64,000 bases of DNA. Source: Apostichopus japonicus (lineage: Eukaryota; Echinodermata; Holothuroidea; Aspidochirotida; Stichopodidae). The stretch lies in the NCBI RefSeq assembly GCF_037975245.1, contig NC_092567.1, positions 7,190,714 through 7,254,713 of the forward strand, given 5' to 3'. Under the pieces are notes generated by a model that made no database searches, was not told where the DNA came from, and saw only the letters and a program-made list of their open reading frames with translations. A program made the position numbers and the translations under genes. Shown piece after piece: positions 37,505-49,400 of the stretch (the stretch's first letter is position 1; each line of letters starts with the position of its first letter).

Positions 37505-37665
37505 TACACGCGTCCGTTCGTATCCCTCTTTCGCCATCATCTCCGCATATTTCCTAAACACCTCCTTATTCCTGACGGGGTTTTCCACCATACTCTGTAT
37601 CTACTCCCCCAAAATATATCAATTAGTGTCAGGACTTCTTGTTCCTCCCAGGTTTTACCGTGAGT
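37505..37665 (-). pseudogene. Truncated Myb/SANT-like gene of Harbinger type
   Basis: The minus strand reads HGKTWEEQEVLTLIDI, then after a frameshift in a G-run near 37597-37605, MVENPVRNKEVFRKYAEMMA and KEGYERT. The W-x(2)-E-x-E...LI-x-I...RNK-x-VF...A...EGY-x-RT pattern is that of Myb/SANT-like (trihelix) DNA-binding proteins that accompany Harbinger transposases. The expected following helix (W-x-QC-x-x-K-x-K) is missing, and the sequence breaks at about 37505, where the plus-strand remnant also ends. The likely start codon position upstream of AATTHGK reads ACG rather than ATG. It is not functional. Confidence 0.68.
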
Positions 37666-38109
37666 AGTGGCCGCCGTTAGGAGTTGTCTTAACGAATTGT
37701 TCGGAGTGTTGACTGTTGTGTTGTTTTGTGGTAGAAACCGTACGTGTGCATGTACAGTACATGTATTAGTGTACAGTGTGCAGTGCAGTGCAGGTTTGGT
37801 TTGTTTACATCGTATGTATCTAGGCACGCGTCGCTATGTCAAGGGATTGAAATCGGGGATTTCCGGCCGAGGTCAGTGGTTATGCTAAAATGCGTATAGT
37901 CGGACAACGCAATTGCGATCACACGCATGGTTATTCCTGCTAACGATGGTCGGACCATTGTTAATTCGGGGTTAATGATGCTAATTACCATCTTTAGTGG
38001 ACGATGGTCGGACGATCGTCAGACCATAGTAGAGAGCGGTCACACGCAAATTGTACCATGGTCGGACCATCGTTATGTCTGAGAAAATGTACGTGTGACC
38101 GGGGTCTAA

Positions 38110-40278
38110 AATACCTTATAGTGCAGGATACAGTGGGTGTTCCATACGAATAGTTCATGTCTTCTCAATTAATAGGAATTGTCCAATCAAAACGCTCAAA
38201 GGAATAAATAGTTAACGGAAGAGATGTAAATGTTGCATATTATAATTATGGGGATTTTTAACCTGATTTTTTTTTGATACACCATTATCGATGTAAGAAT
38301 TATCCCTCGCGACAAAAATGGTATAATTAATGCTATATATGAAACATCACCTTGGACGATGTCATAAGAGGGATTTGTCTTAAATACAGATTAAGCTGAT
38401 TTACATATACGACTGTCTTGTATAACAGACAACACATAGTCATATAGTCTATATCGCTGTAGGCATTCTGTTGCAGTCGCTCCGGACTAAGACATGTTTG
38501 GTTACATGGATGAAAGTGCTACAGTATGCATAGCTATAGAGACTTCAAATTAGTCTTGGTGATTTTCTTACTTTAAGATATTGATATAAAATATATATAT
38601 TTTTTATTAGATTTGTTTTAAACTGTTACAGATCAGTGAGGTATGTGACATAAGTATGTTAAACAGGTCACGGTAGGACAGCGTTAATCTAGGATATGAT
38701 CTTCATTTTACCCGACATGCTTGAATTAGGCGCAATGTTACATGTTGTCAAGTGTCTGCTTCCTCTCATGCTCACATTATACGTCAGAAACCCATGTGAG
38801 GGTATTAAGAAGTTTTATCACCATTTATCATGATCCTAAGCTTTGTAATGTTTTTAAACTTTCTGTTGGTGCTAGAAAACTAATTTCCATATTTTAATTT
38901 ACACTGTCCCTACTCCTCTCTTTCAGCGCCCTTTCATCTAAGTTGGAACCATATTCATGTGTTCCCAAAGCAGCCATATCCGTTGTTGTATTATATCATT
39001 AATTTAACACGAAACGAAACCTTGTACAACTGTAAATGTCTAGAGAGATGTGTACGCATTAATGAAGTGGTAATTAATGAAATCACACTGTGGACATTGT
39101 TTTAATTCAGTAAACTTGAACCCAATCAAAGACAATTGGTCATAAAAATCTACGTATTGCCTAATTATCGTAATGGCACACTTTCTCTGTTTTTTATATT
39201 TTTATTTTGTATTAATATATCAAAGATGAAAAAGAAACTTCCTTAGAGATTATAATGGGGGAGGGTTGGGGAGCGAGGGGTGGGTGCTAGGTCCCCATTC
39301 TGAAGTAACGACAATTATATTTAAAGTTAAATGTACATTTGTCCAACAACAAGGACTTGTCCAGTATGTATATATCGTCTTATACAACGTATACGTTAGA
39401 AACCCTTGTGACGAGGTATGGTACAAGTAAATGAAACTAAATGAAGTCTCCCTTCCCCGCTCGTACTCCAGCACTTTCGTCCTATTTCCTAGTTATTGTT
39501 GTCCTTCTTTCTCTGCATGTAGACCCCTATATGCTCTTCTTATAAAAGTTATTATCTTGTGAATCAATGAATATTCTCATTTTTAAAATAGAGAATATTC
39601 AGACAGATACATAAAAAGCAAAATGAATCTATCGTGCTTCCAGTGTCTCTCTTCCACACCGTCTCAGTCAAAAATGTTGTTTTGGTGAAAATATCGATGC
39701 ATTCTTTTCATCCCTAGAATCTTTACGTCTGACGTCACTGCACGCAGCAATACAACAATCATTAAATGTGACTCGGTTCTAGTAGTTTGAGTTGTAATGG
39801 GATTCGAGGAACCCATATTGATTATATTTCATTATTGATTTATATTAATATATATATACGTGACTGATATGAATCTGTGGGTCTTAGCAGGCTTATATAT
39901 GAAAGGACGTATCTGGGTTTAACTTGAAATTAACAAATGGATTTTAGGTGGTTTCATCAACTTGTTGTACTTTAACATAGTAGGAAATTAAAGTTAAAAG
40001 TTAACCAAAAGATTCAATTTAAGGTTTTTATTTCATTTTCAAGAAACATCGTTTTGTACCATCCTCTGTATGTACAATACTATGAATAAGCAGCAGCATT
40101 ATGATACAAAAAAAAGTCAAAGGTGAATCTGAACTGATAGTGGTTTTAAAATATTTGTAGTATTTCTTTTGTATTTTGAATAACGGCTAAATAAAAAAAT
40201 AATATCTCGAAGGAGCCTGGGCCCGAGTGGGAGGAGAGGGGGTTGTTCAAAGTACCAGGTCATGTGGTTGATTTTGTA
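38110..40278. other. Intronic DNA without recognised features
   Basis: AT-rich. An acceptor-like CTCTCTTTCAG at 38916-38926 has no matching open exon and donor. No mobile element ends seen. Confidence 0.5.
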
Positions 40279-40349
40279 AAATTTACCGTCCGGCAAATTA
40301 ACTATTGTATCTTGAAGATACAATAGTTAATTTGCCGGATGGTAAATTT
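40279..40349. repeat. Long near-perfect hairpin, 35-bp arms, 1-base loop
   Basis: The left arm 40279-40313 and right arm 40315-40349 are complementary with one mismatch (GTCCGGC opposite GCCGGAT). The centre is CTTGAAG. No direct repeats that would mark an insertion are seen beside it. Such a palindrome with almost no loop is unstable in many hosts and may be a recent inverted duplication. Confidence 0.93.
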
Positions 40350-41186
40350 CTTAATTATATTCAAGTGCTGACGATAATATAATGCAACATCCAGGCTTTG
40401 TATCATCACATGGTTCCTATTGTTATTAGTACTCTTTCCATTAGAACCATTCTATATGTCTGTATGGTATAGTATAAGAAACACTCTGTAGTTGAGTCCA
40501 ATTATTCCTTTTCCCGAGCCGAGTCCGTGACTACTTGGTCGAGTATGGTACTCTCGAGTCCGAACAGAGTTTTACAGAGTATAAGAGCAACCCAAACCAA
40601 GTCCGAGTCCAGCTTATAGAGACACAGCAATGACGAGCTCACGCGGTTTCTGCCTATACTAGTCTAATAGACACACAGGGCGTATCGGTTACATAAACCC
40701 ACTCTAAATATTCCTTAATTTACAGACCGTCGCTTCCTGTCTAAATGTTCCTTGCCTAACGTTGAAAGAGAGTCTAATATAATAAAACTGATGATGTGCG
40801 CATGTACAAATTACACATACAGGGTATATTTAAAAAGAAAACATCTGTGCAGGGTTTATTATATTTCATGGTATTTTTTAATGTTAACATATCTAGACTA
40901 GTCTATTTAATTCTCCCCTTGTGTCTCTTATTTTATGTGTTCATCCTACAACTGAATTTACCAAACTTTCATGGATATCTCTACACGATCAACAATACGA
41001 TAGAAACAGACCATCTAAGACGAAGGGGGAGGGGTGTGTGTGGGGGGGGGGAGGACTACTATGATGCTATGTGGGCTAACCAATATTTTGCTTTATTTTT
41101 GCCATTACGTCGATCCAATCACGATGTTCCGGGGTCTATCTTTGAATACTGCCCTCTTTTTCTCTCTCGTGAGAAGTTCATCATTA

Positions 41187-41260
41187 TGACGTCACTCAGT
41201 GTTTAATGACGTCGCTCAGTGTATGATGACGTCACTGTCGTCACTCAGTGTTTGATGACG
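41187..41260 (+). repeat. Short tandem repeat of CRE-like TGACGTCACTCAGTGT units
   Basis: Three to four units of about 20 bp, starting near 41187, 41207, 41227 and 41239. Each contains TGACGTCA or a one-base variant followed by CTCAGTGT. It lies in the intron about 270 bp before exon D. Confidence 0.85.
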
Positions 41261-41524
41261 GGTTTAAAAATAACTATGTATTCCCTATAAAGCTGATGTT
41301 TATATTAATGTTATTAAGTCCGAGCATCTTACATTGACGAGTCTGTCTCCTTTATTGACTTTAGAGTGTCAAATGTAGATGTGCGTTTACCTGCCAGGAA
41401 TAATTTATTGCGACATTTGTGAAGATATATCTTTCTAACTTATACACTTTTTGCTTCGCTATATTATATTTTCCTGAAATTCATTTTCCAAATCTCATGA
41501 ATATACTATTTCTCTTCCTTTCAG

Positions 41525-41560
41525 GCCTGTGACTATCATGGCAATCTACCAGGAGAAGAG
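41525..41560 (+). CDS. LRR gene exon D (36 nt)
   Basis: Acceptor TTCTCTTCCTTTCAG and donor GTAAGA at 41561. The reading is ACDYHGNLPGEE, twelve codons, phase 0 in and out. Short exons like this are easy to miscall. Here the pyrimidine tract, the strong donor and the exact phase fit to exons C and E support it. The peptide is acidic and carries no named motif. Confidence 0.6.
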
Positions 41561-44500
41561 GTAAGAGAGACTTAGATTCATGTTCTTGTTAATTAGTAAC
41601 GGTAATTTTAATAACAGACAAAGAGGTATTAATTAATGTGAAACAAAGAAATGAGACAAAATAATATTAGACTTTGTTTCTCATAAGGGGGGAAATATTT
41701 ATAATTGTCGTGTATCGAACAGGGAATTTAGATAGGCTAGCTACAAGTTTATACCTCGTAATGATAATAGCACTGTTCTCAATGACAAGTTTAGATGCGG
41801 CCTAAACAATCTTACTTCCGCACAGACAGTCAGAGAAATGGTAAACAAAAAAACGGATAGACTTTTAAATACTGCCAGGTTTAGTCAGATGTTATGGAGC
41901 GTTACAAGCTTCACACAATATTGGAAAATAACTTTTAAACTGTCAATCCCCTCCCGCCGGCAGATGCTTCATGATTATTTTATGTCACTCTGCTGATGTG
42001 CATACCATAATTCGTTACCAATTCAAAAAGTATCAAAGAAAATATTTTTAAATTTCTTGTAGTAAATCCTTTGTTCATTAATTTCTCCGTAATTTTTTTT
42101 CACAGTTTATTGACCGTGAAAGAAACTGATAAAAAAAAATTAACATTTTGAATGTTACTTTTATAGTGTAACAATTTTCTCTACACACAAAGGGCTAACT
42201 ATAGAAGTCTTTACTCAAATCTACCATAAATCTCTACTCCGGTATTCTTTAATATCATAAAATCATTAGAATCATTCCCTGGGGTCGGGGAGGGGTTGGA
42301 GATGGTTTAGGATTGTATCCCTTGGGTAATAGCATCATGAATCATTGTGAAACGAGAGCATGCAGTGTGCAATAAAAGCACTAACTCGGAGCGAACTGTT
42401 GTTATATTACATATGAGGAAACTAGTAGAAATGAACGGTTGATGTTTTAGTGACTGAGTGATGACGTCATATTGTAATCCCTTACAGAGTGGATTAGATG
42501 GAGGAGGGGTGCATCAAGTTACAGTTCAGGTCCGTTATATAAAAGACATGAACACAACGGTGTAGGTAGCTAACAACATAATAGTTATTTGGATGAAGCT
42601 GCATGTATTAGAGTTGACTCTCTTCCAACATAAACTTAAAAAATACATTTATTGATCAATATACTTCCCAAATGTGTGTCAGTTCAAAGCCTCAAGTTAG
42701 ATTTTGAGATGGTTTACGCTGGCTCATATCTGAATTAATTTATTATTTATTAGCACAAGCTGTTACAGTTATTTTTTTACGGTTACTTTTAGTCTGTTTT
42801 TTTTTTGGCAAAATGAAAGCCAATTTCCGAATATTGTACCAAACCTTTCTAATGTTAGTCAAAATGAGCTAGCAATGAGTTACAATTATACATTTTTTTT
42901 CCTCTACATGAAATCTTATTTTGGAATATTCAATGAAAACATTGATCTTTAACATGTCGTTGCCTAAACACATTTACAAACAAATGACACAAATAACACC
43001 AACTTAGGAGGTTCCATTTTGCTTTTAAATCATTTTTTTGTGTATGATATGTCTGATTTATCCAGCTAACAAATAATGTTCTTATGGGCGTTTAGTATAA
43101 TGGCAACGTTCAGAATGAACATAAAAGTTGATTTCAAGGCACGTTTTGTCTTTCCTCGTATGGCTCATTTAAATTATTTTCAAATACGACGTTAGCGTAC
43201 ACGTGTAGCTAAGGTGTATTGATGTTACACAAAGCATTGTATATACGAAAGTTTACTAAGGGAAATTGGGTGTGTTTATACTCACCATGCAGGCGGCGTG
43301 ATGAAGTATTTCTCCTGAAAGGCAGAAAACTAGCGGCTTGTAGTTCCATTGTTTCAAGGCGGAGGGAGGGAGGATTCGTCCGGATACATTGTTTAAAACT
43401 TGAGTATGTTACCCAAAGTTGTATGAACATTTAAATTAACCCCACCCCACTTCTCTTCATGGACGTCTTTGGTCGACCAACTTTCTTCGGCGGAGTTTAG
43501 AAGTCACTCATCGTTTAATAATTGTAATACATCTTGATATATTACGTCTGTAGACATCTTGTACATAACTGTAAGGTGTAACCATGGAGATCCAGGAACA
43601 ATGTATAATATATTACTTAGATCTGAAGCTATTTAATGTTAATGTATAAAGGAAGCAAATTGCCCTTAGATGTCGAACATTAAACTATCAAAAACGTTTA
43701 CAATATTTTCGAATACAGTGGTCAGTTTCATCCTTCGACGTTCGGATTACCTTTCATTTTGAATTAGGAAACACGTACTGATACTGTACAGAGAAACTAA
43801 CAATATAGTAAGAAATAAAAGTAGGTAATTCGTGTTTCACGAGACATTAATTTCGATTAATTGTGCGACTGATATGGTTAACACTTGATTCACGTTAATT
43901 GTAAAGTCAAAACAATAGAGCGAAAAATGAGCATATAAAACATATAATCTGTCAATAATTTGCATCACGTGACACCAAAAGTGTTTTCAGTTTGTATTGT
44001 CTACAATGTGTTACAGCTCCCAAGTATATTGATATCTCGTTCATCGTTCCGGACTTGTAAGAAAGTAATCTGGCTTTCAATTTCTTGTTTTGAGAGGTTT
44101 TTCATTTTAATCCTCTTTGTCCATACTAAAAAATTCTTTGTCTCTTCTTCACTCACTATAAATATCTCTTTAATTCCTCCCATCTCTCTCCAATCTCTCC
44201 CATCTCTCTCAAAAAACAAACTGAGGTCAAGTCTAACTGTTACAATAGCCCTACTACCAGCAAACTAACGTGTTCCTAGACAATGGTACTATGGTAACCA
44301 GAGATGCCCGGATGCTACGGGAAGAGGACAGGAGTGTATTATGATCGCGAATTATTTTTTGGAACAGTGATTTTCTATCACTATAGTTGTGTATATTTTC
44401 GCATTGGGGTCCCAGGATGTATCAAATACTTTTAAAACTTAATATCAGTATTTTTTTAGGGCTTCGTAGGCAATATATCTCCGGGTCCAACAAGACTACT

Positions 44501-46087
44501 GACCATGTGTATTAAGCGAGCTCTTGAACGTGGGAACATTCACAGGGTAGCGCTTTCAGCACCCCTGAACATCGGTCTGAGTCCGCCCCTGCCTCCCCCC
44601 CTCACCCCTTCCCCTTCCACCGCTCATATTTAACCTGGTGTTATTGGGACGGTTATTTGTACTAGTTGATTAAATTATTGTTTTGGAAAATAACGTAATG
44701 CCAGCAAGAAAGACTCTGTCTTTCGCATTTAACACTTAAACTGTTAATAGTATTTCGCACTATAATATGCATTTATAATTAACGCCTAAACTGTTAATAG
44801 CTTTCCACTGAAGATAAAATAATCTAATGATAACACAAGTTCCGTCAAGACAAAACATAAAGCAGAACCGGTCTAGCATGGTCAAGAGAACCAAATAAAC
44901 AAAATATCTCGTTATATGTCAATAATGATCAATTCAGGGATTTTTTATATTAAAGGAATGTCAGATAGTGACACGGCCTACCCAACATTTTACTTAACTT
45001 TTACACAAAATGTTACGATTGGTTTCAAAGTTCTAGAGGAAGAAGGGTGAGGGGTTGGTCCAGCTGGGAATATATACACCACGTTTATGGATCAGTTTAT
45101 AACCTTCAGAATGGAGTAAACTGGTCATTTTAACACCCTAGGAATGCTGCCCCCTTCACCATCTCCTGAACTCTCATTTTTGTATTGCATAATAACGTGA
45201 GCCAATGTCCAATTTGACTTGGCTCCTACATTTGTGAATTCTTAAGAAAAGCACATACTGAGAGATGAGTGACCTGGATATGTTAATATCATGGTTACAT
45301 TAATGTTTGATAAGGATTGTCGAACTTCCATAATGGTGAGAATGTTAAACCCTGCAGCTAAATTGAAAATGGCTACCCAGCTTGACGATATCATCTTATA
45401 AACAGGACGGAACATTTCCATGCATCGCACTAATGTGTGATAGTACATTAGGTTGCATTGTTTGAGTCATCCGTGATATCAAGCGGAAATCCCCTGGATA
45501 GGGTCATTTGATGGTTACCAGCAGGGAAGAGGATGGGGTGTGGAGATAAATGAACTGATTCTTTACACAGAAATCACTTTTATAGATGGGGAGAGGATTA
45601 TATCCCTGAGTATTGAATCAATATTTGGTAACATATACTATTCATTTTTGTTACTTTATACACTTTTTTTCAATATATCAAGCAAACTGTAGAACTTGTT
45701 ATAGAATCCAACCATCACAAGCATGGAATCAAGGCTACCACAACATTAGTGACCATGGTTCATGGATTTAGCCTTCATGTGTATATCATGTTCAGTACTA
45801 AAATATTCAGATGATGTTCTCGTTAGAAATCCTTAAAATGATAATTGAAATAATAATAAACAGGACAAAAATAATAAATACATTTAAAAACATGCAAAAT
45901 GAATTTAACAAGAAGTAAAATTAAGTTTTTTGTGATATGAATCTATTATCTTAAAAAAAAACACTTCTTATATGGCTGCATATAATTAATATTTACAACA
46001 TTTAAATATACTGCATTAACTTAGTTGTTGTGTTCTTATACGTATTCTTACATATATTCATTACTTATACTTTTCCCACTTGTGTAG
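41561..46087 (+). other. Intron D-E of the LRR gene (4.5 kb)
   Basis: Starts GTAAGA and ends ACTTTTCCCACTTGTGTAG. No mobile element ends were found. A short direct repeat, CTAAACTGTTAATAG with matching flanks, occurs at 44736-44750 and 44786-44800 (period 50). The 102-codon plus-strand frame at 43960-44268 is low-complexity and is not an exon. Confidence 0.6.
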
Positions 46088-46135
46088 GGTTTCGATGAGG
46101 AGAGTTACAAGAGAAACCTGGCAAGGCTCGAGTAA
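46088..46135 (+). CDS. LRR gene terminal exon E with stop codon
   Basis: After the acceptor TTTTCCCACTTGTGTAG the reading is GFDEESYKRNLARLE, then TAA at 46133-46135. It follows exon D in frame, so the predicted C-terminus is the acidic/basic helix-like stretch EEGFDEESYKRNLARLE. No transmembrane segment or anchor signal is seen, which would suit a cytoplasmic protein. The 3' UTR probably extends to a polyadenylation signal near 46410. Confidence 0.65.
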   Translation, partial: GFDEESYKRNLARLE

Positions 46136-46409
46136 CTGTAAGTCAATACAGCTGAATACTCTCTACCTTAGTAGCTAACATTGTCTTTGTTAACAGTGAT
46201 TATGTATGTTACTTTTAATTGTAAAATCTTAATATAAATCTCCATCATAAACAACATTGTTTATTCCTATATGTGTTATTTTCCAATCTTATCTTGACAC
46301 TTATATTATCTGCTTCAACTGTAATTGGTTTTATTATATTGTTTTAATAACCAAGCTCATCCCTGATTAAATGTATGAAGATGAGTGATAAGTTCCTTCC
46401 ATTAACAGA

Positions 46410-46415
46410 AATAAA
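46410..46415 (+). terminator. Candidate polyadenylation signal AATAAA
   Basis: AATAAA lies 275 bases after the stop codon of the LRR gene. A variant ATTAAA lies earlier at 46366-46371. In AT-rich DNA such hexamers are common, so position is the only support. Confidence 0.35.
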
Positions 46416-46435
46416 AGTATCTGTTCATCATTGCA

Positions 46436-49400
46436 ATAATGTTAATGTACACAACCTCCCTTTCCGCTGCTTAGGCGTAAGTAGGACATAACTTCAAAAA
46501 GAAACATTTATTTGTCTGTTAACATGTGTGTTATTACTGAAACGGTTACTATAACGATAAGTATAATTCAACCCCTTCCTCATTATATTATTAATTTTAT
46601 CGAAAAAAGGAGAGATTATAGTGAGTCCTCCTTTAATACTAACAGGGACAAAAGTGTCAGTAAACATTTGAAATTTTTATAACGAAAACGACTACGTGGG
46701 ATATGGTGACGTCATTCCATTGATGACAAACAGAAAATAATAGAATATGTGGAAAAGAAGAGAGTTAATTCTGAGCAAGGTCAGGGTTCGTCAGCTGTTT
46801 GACATCTGTAACCTTATTAGGGACGTAAAATATATATAATATTTAAAAGATGTGATTTGGGATCAGGAAGGGGAGAAATGAAATACAGATTCATGAATTA
46901 ACAGACAGAGGGAATGTCAAGTCAGTGGGTCACGATACTGTTTTCTAAAACACAAACATTTTAAACATTATGAACTTGTTCCATTTGTTTCCTCCAAATT
47001 TGTCTCGTGTAACAAATTATCTCCTTTTGCATAACACCAATAATTAGGGAAGTACAGTATATTTACAGAGCAAGTGAATTCCTTCGTTGTAGTTTAGAAG
47101 AATTTGATGTGCAAGTCATGTGTAGACCTACCTACGAGGACAAAAAATGCATTGAAGAGGGCGCCGCTATGGATTATGTGACCAAAGAGGGCAGCGTCAT
47201 ACCGGTCGGTTGCTTGTATCACGTGTCGCGGTGTTTTGTTAAGCTGGTTGGTTTAATTACTTGTATCACGTGTCGCGGTGTTTTGTTAAGCTGGTTGGTT
47301 TAATTACTTTTTATGGCGCTTTTTATGGGGGAGAGGTTTTTTGTAAGTCTTACCTCTCCATTGTTCTGTCAATAAGTAGTTTGCTGGATCTAGTTATGAT
47401 GATAACATTATTCCCTAATATATATCATTTTATCTTATATCACAGCTCAAATACATGATCATCTAACATCGCTAATCATCAGCAGGACTGTGACGTTATT
47501 CACTCTCCTCTTAAAACGATGGCAGTCATTTCAGTGAGAAGGAATCTTATAAAGATTTAGGTTGTAAACTGTTAATATCTTCCAAATATAACAAACATTG
47601 CCAGATAGAGCTCCTGTATAATACACATGCATTTAGTCTAGTATGATTGTGACGTCATAATATTTATGTCTTCATTAAAGGTAATCTTGATGAACACTGT
47701 ACCTTTTACAGTCAGTATGGATGGATCTTGTTTCGATATTAAGTTGTATAATACAACTGATAACTCCAAATCATACAAAGAAGTGAAATTTGAAGGTTAC
47801 TTCATGTGTGTTATAAAGGATGGCTTTCGGCAGACTTTTAGTCTTAAGTTCAAAAGTTAATAAATAAGTTACATTATTAATGTTTCTAACAATTTTCTGG
47901 TTTGTCAGATATTCACCTTTAAAATATGCTGAATGTCTGGAATGCTCCTTTAAAGCTAATTTGATTGTGACGTAGGCTCCTCAGTACAGGCCTAGATATT
48001 AATGTAAAGCTATTGTTTCATAAATGTTAATGTTACTCAACAAAGTTAAGGTTCTTAACTTCACATTCCAATCAGAGATAAGTTTGATTAATTTCAATTC
48101 CATTTGTCTGTGTAAATGTTGTACCACGTAGAGTGTGTTCTTATATTTGATGAACTGATATGACTGTCTCTGTATTATATTAAATAGTTCAGTAACCTTT
48201 ACTGATGAACTCAGCTGTTTAAAGTAACATGTCTAAAATGTTAAAGTAAAACAACATAGACTGAAAGCTAGTGGTCTAATGTTGAGCTTAAAGTTATCCT
48301 TTAATATACTACATGTTCAACTACATAGTTTTGAGCATTAAAGTCTACAAGACGAAATTTGTTAGGTTTTGTTAGTTACATTGCTGTCGTTCTGGGACTA
48401 GATGGGTAACAAGGTGGTGGAGACATAACTGTTATCTTGTGACCATATCTAAATCTGACGTATATGCTGCTAAAGTTTGTAGAGACTGTACACTATGTTT
48501 CTTATTAAGAGACAGCGACCTTAGTTTCGCCACCAACTGAAATAATATGGTGACATCACTGATTACCAAGTTTAAGAAATGACAATTGACAATTTACTAC
48601 GTGTGTGTCTTGACTTTAGCTCGATGTAATTTAGAACATAACAAAAACAGAGAAGCACATGTTACAGAGATTGAGTAATTATGAGAAACGCGTCCACTAT
48701 TATTTAAAATTTATTACTCCACCTATTAGGCGGGTTTAACCACAGGTAGTATATATAATTTGAATTTTATTGCTAGCGGTTTAAATAAAGAGAAAGGTTT
48801 GTTCTACCTACTCGTGTGTCACTGGTCAAGTATTGCTGGTGACCTGCTCTCGACCCCCATGCACCCCTCGGTGCAGGGTATAACATCCTTTATTAGTCCA
48901 ATTGTGTGTAATAATATGATTCATCAAAAATCCAGACCCCTCTCTCCACCTTCCTACCACCCCCCTCACCTTCCCCTACTAACACTTTACTACTCAGAAC
49001 AATACATAAACACCTGTTAATATTTTTAAACTATTTTCTAGCTGACATGTTTAAAATCTGTATATACTGTATCCACATGCATTCGGTAAGTAGGAGTGCG
49101 TGATTAAACGTTTATGTGGTTTCTTCGTTCTTCCTTTTAATAAATTAAGATTTAAACTCTGACATATCGGTTACGTAATGTCTTAAATCTAACTAGAGTA
49201 GAGCCACAACGTTAGGACTAAATAACATTCATTAGTTATCTACACTAACATTGTGTTATTAAAATAGATCTACAAGAACTTATATGTGATATTAATTAAT
49301 ATCTGTGATGTTTTTGTTCTAAGTCAGCATTTCTTCATTTCTTTCTGTACCTATGTATCATCGTTCTTAACATGAATACAATAAGATGACGTCATGTTAC

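Larger units (their letters stand above)
34654..38106. mobile_element. PIF/Harbinger-like non-autonomous element (3453 bp)
   Basis: GACCCCGGTCACAC at 34654-34667 and its exact complement GTGTGACCGGGGTC at 38093-38106 form perfect 14-bp ends. TAA stands outside each (34651-34653 and 38107-38109), which fits the 3-bp TWA duplication of PIF/Harbinger transposons. Subterminal words GGTCACACG and GACCATCG/CGATGGTC recur at both ends. Inside are two hairpin-unit minisatellites, a foldback pair (34740-34785 against 37085-37125), a core repeat, and truncated Harbinger-type genes at 37285-37500 (plus) and 37505-37665 (minus). It cannot be autonomous. Confidence 0.85.
28817..41524 (+). other. Intron C-D of the LRR gene (12.7 kb), transposon-rich
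   Basis: Bounded by GTAAGA and TTCTCTTCCTTTCAG. It holds hAT-type elements at 29413-30473 and 32078-33095, a Harbinger-like element at 34654-38106, a long hairpin at 40279-40349 and a short CRE-rich repeat at 41187-41260. The other parts (30482-32069, 33104-34650, 38110-40278) show no gene. Poly-G runs occur near 30585 and 30865. Confidence 0.65.

Noticed and set aside
38927-38942. Acceptor-like CTCTCTTTCAG followed by a short open stretch
   Set aside because: There is no suitable donor, and exons C and D already join in phase without it.
40796-41206. 136-codon plus-strand frame
   Set aside because: It contains a low-complexity Arg/Gly stretch from a G run and ends in the CRE-like repeat. 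It has no splice signals or family resemblance.
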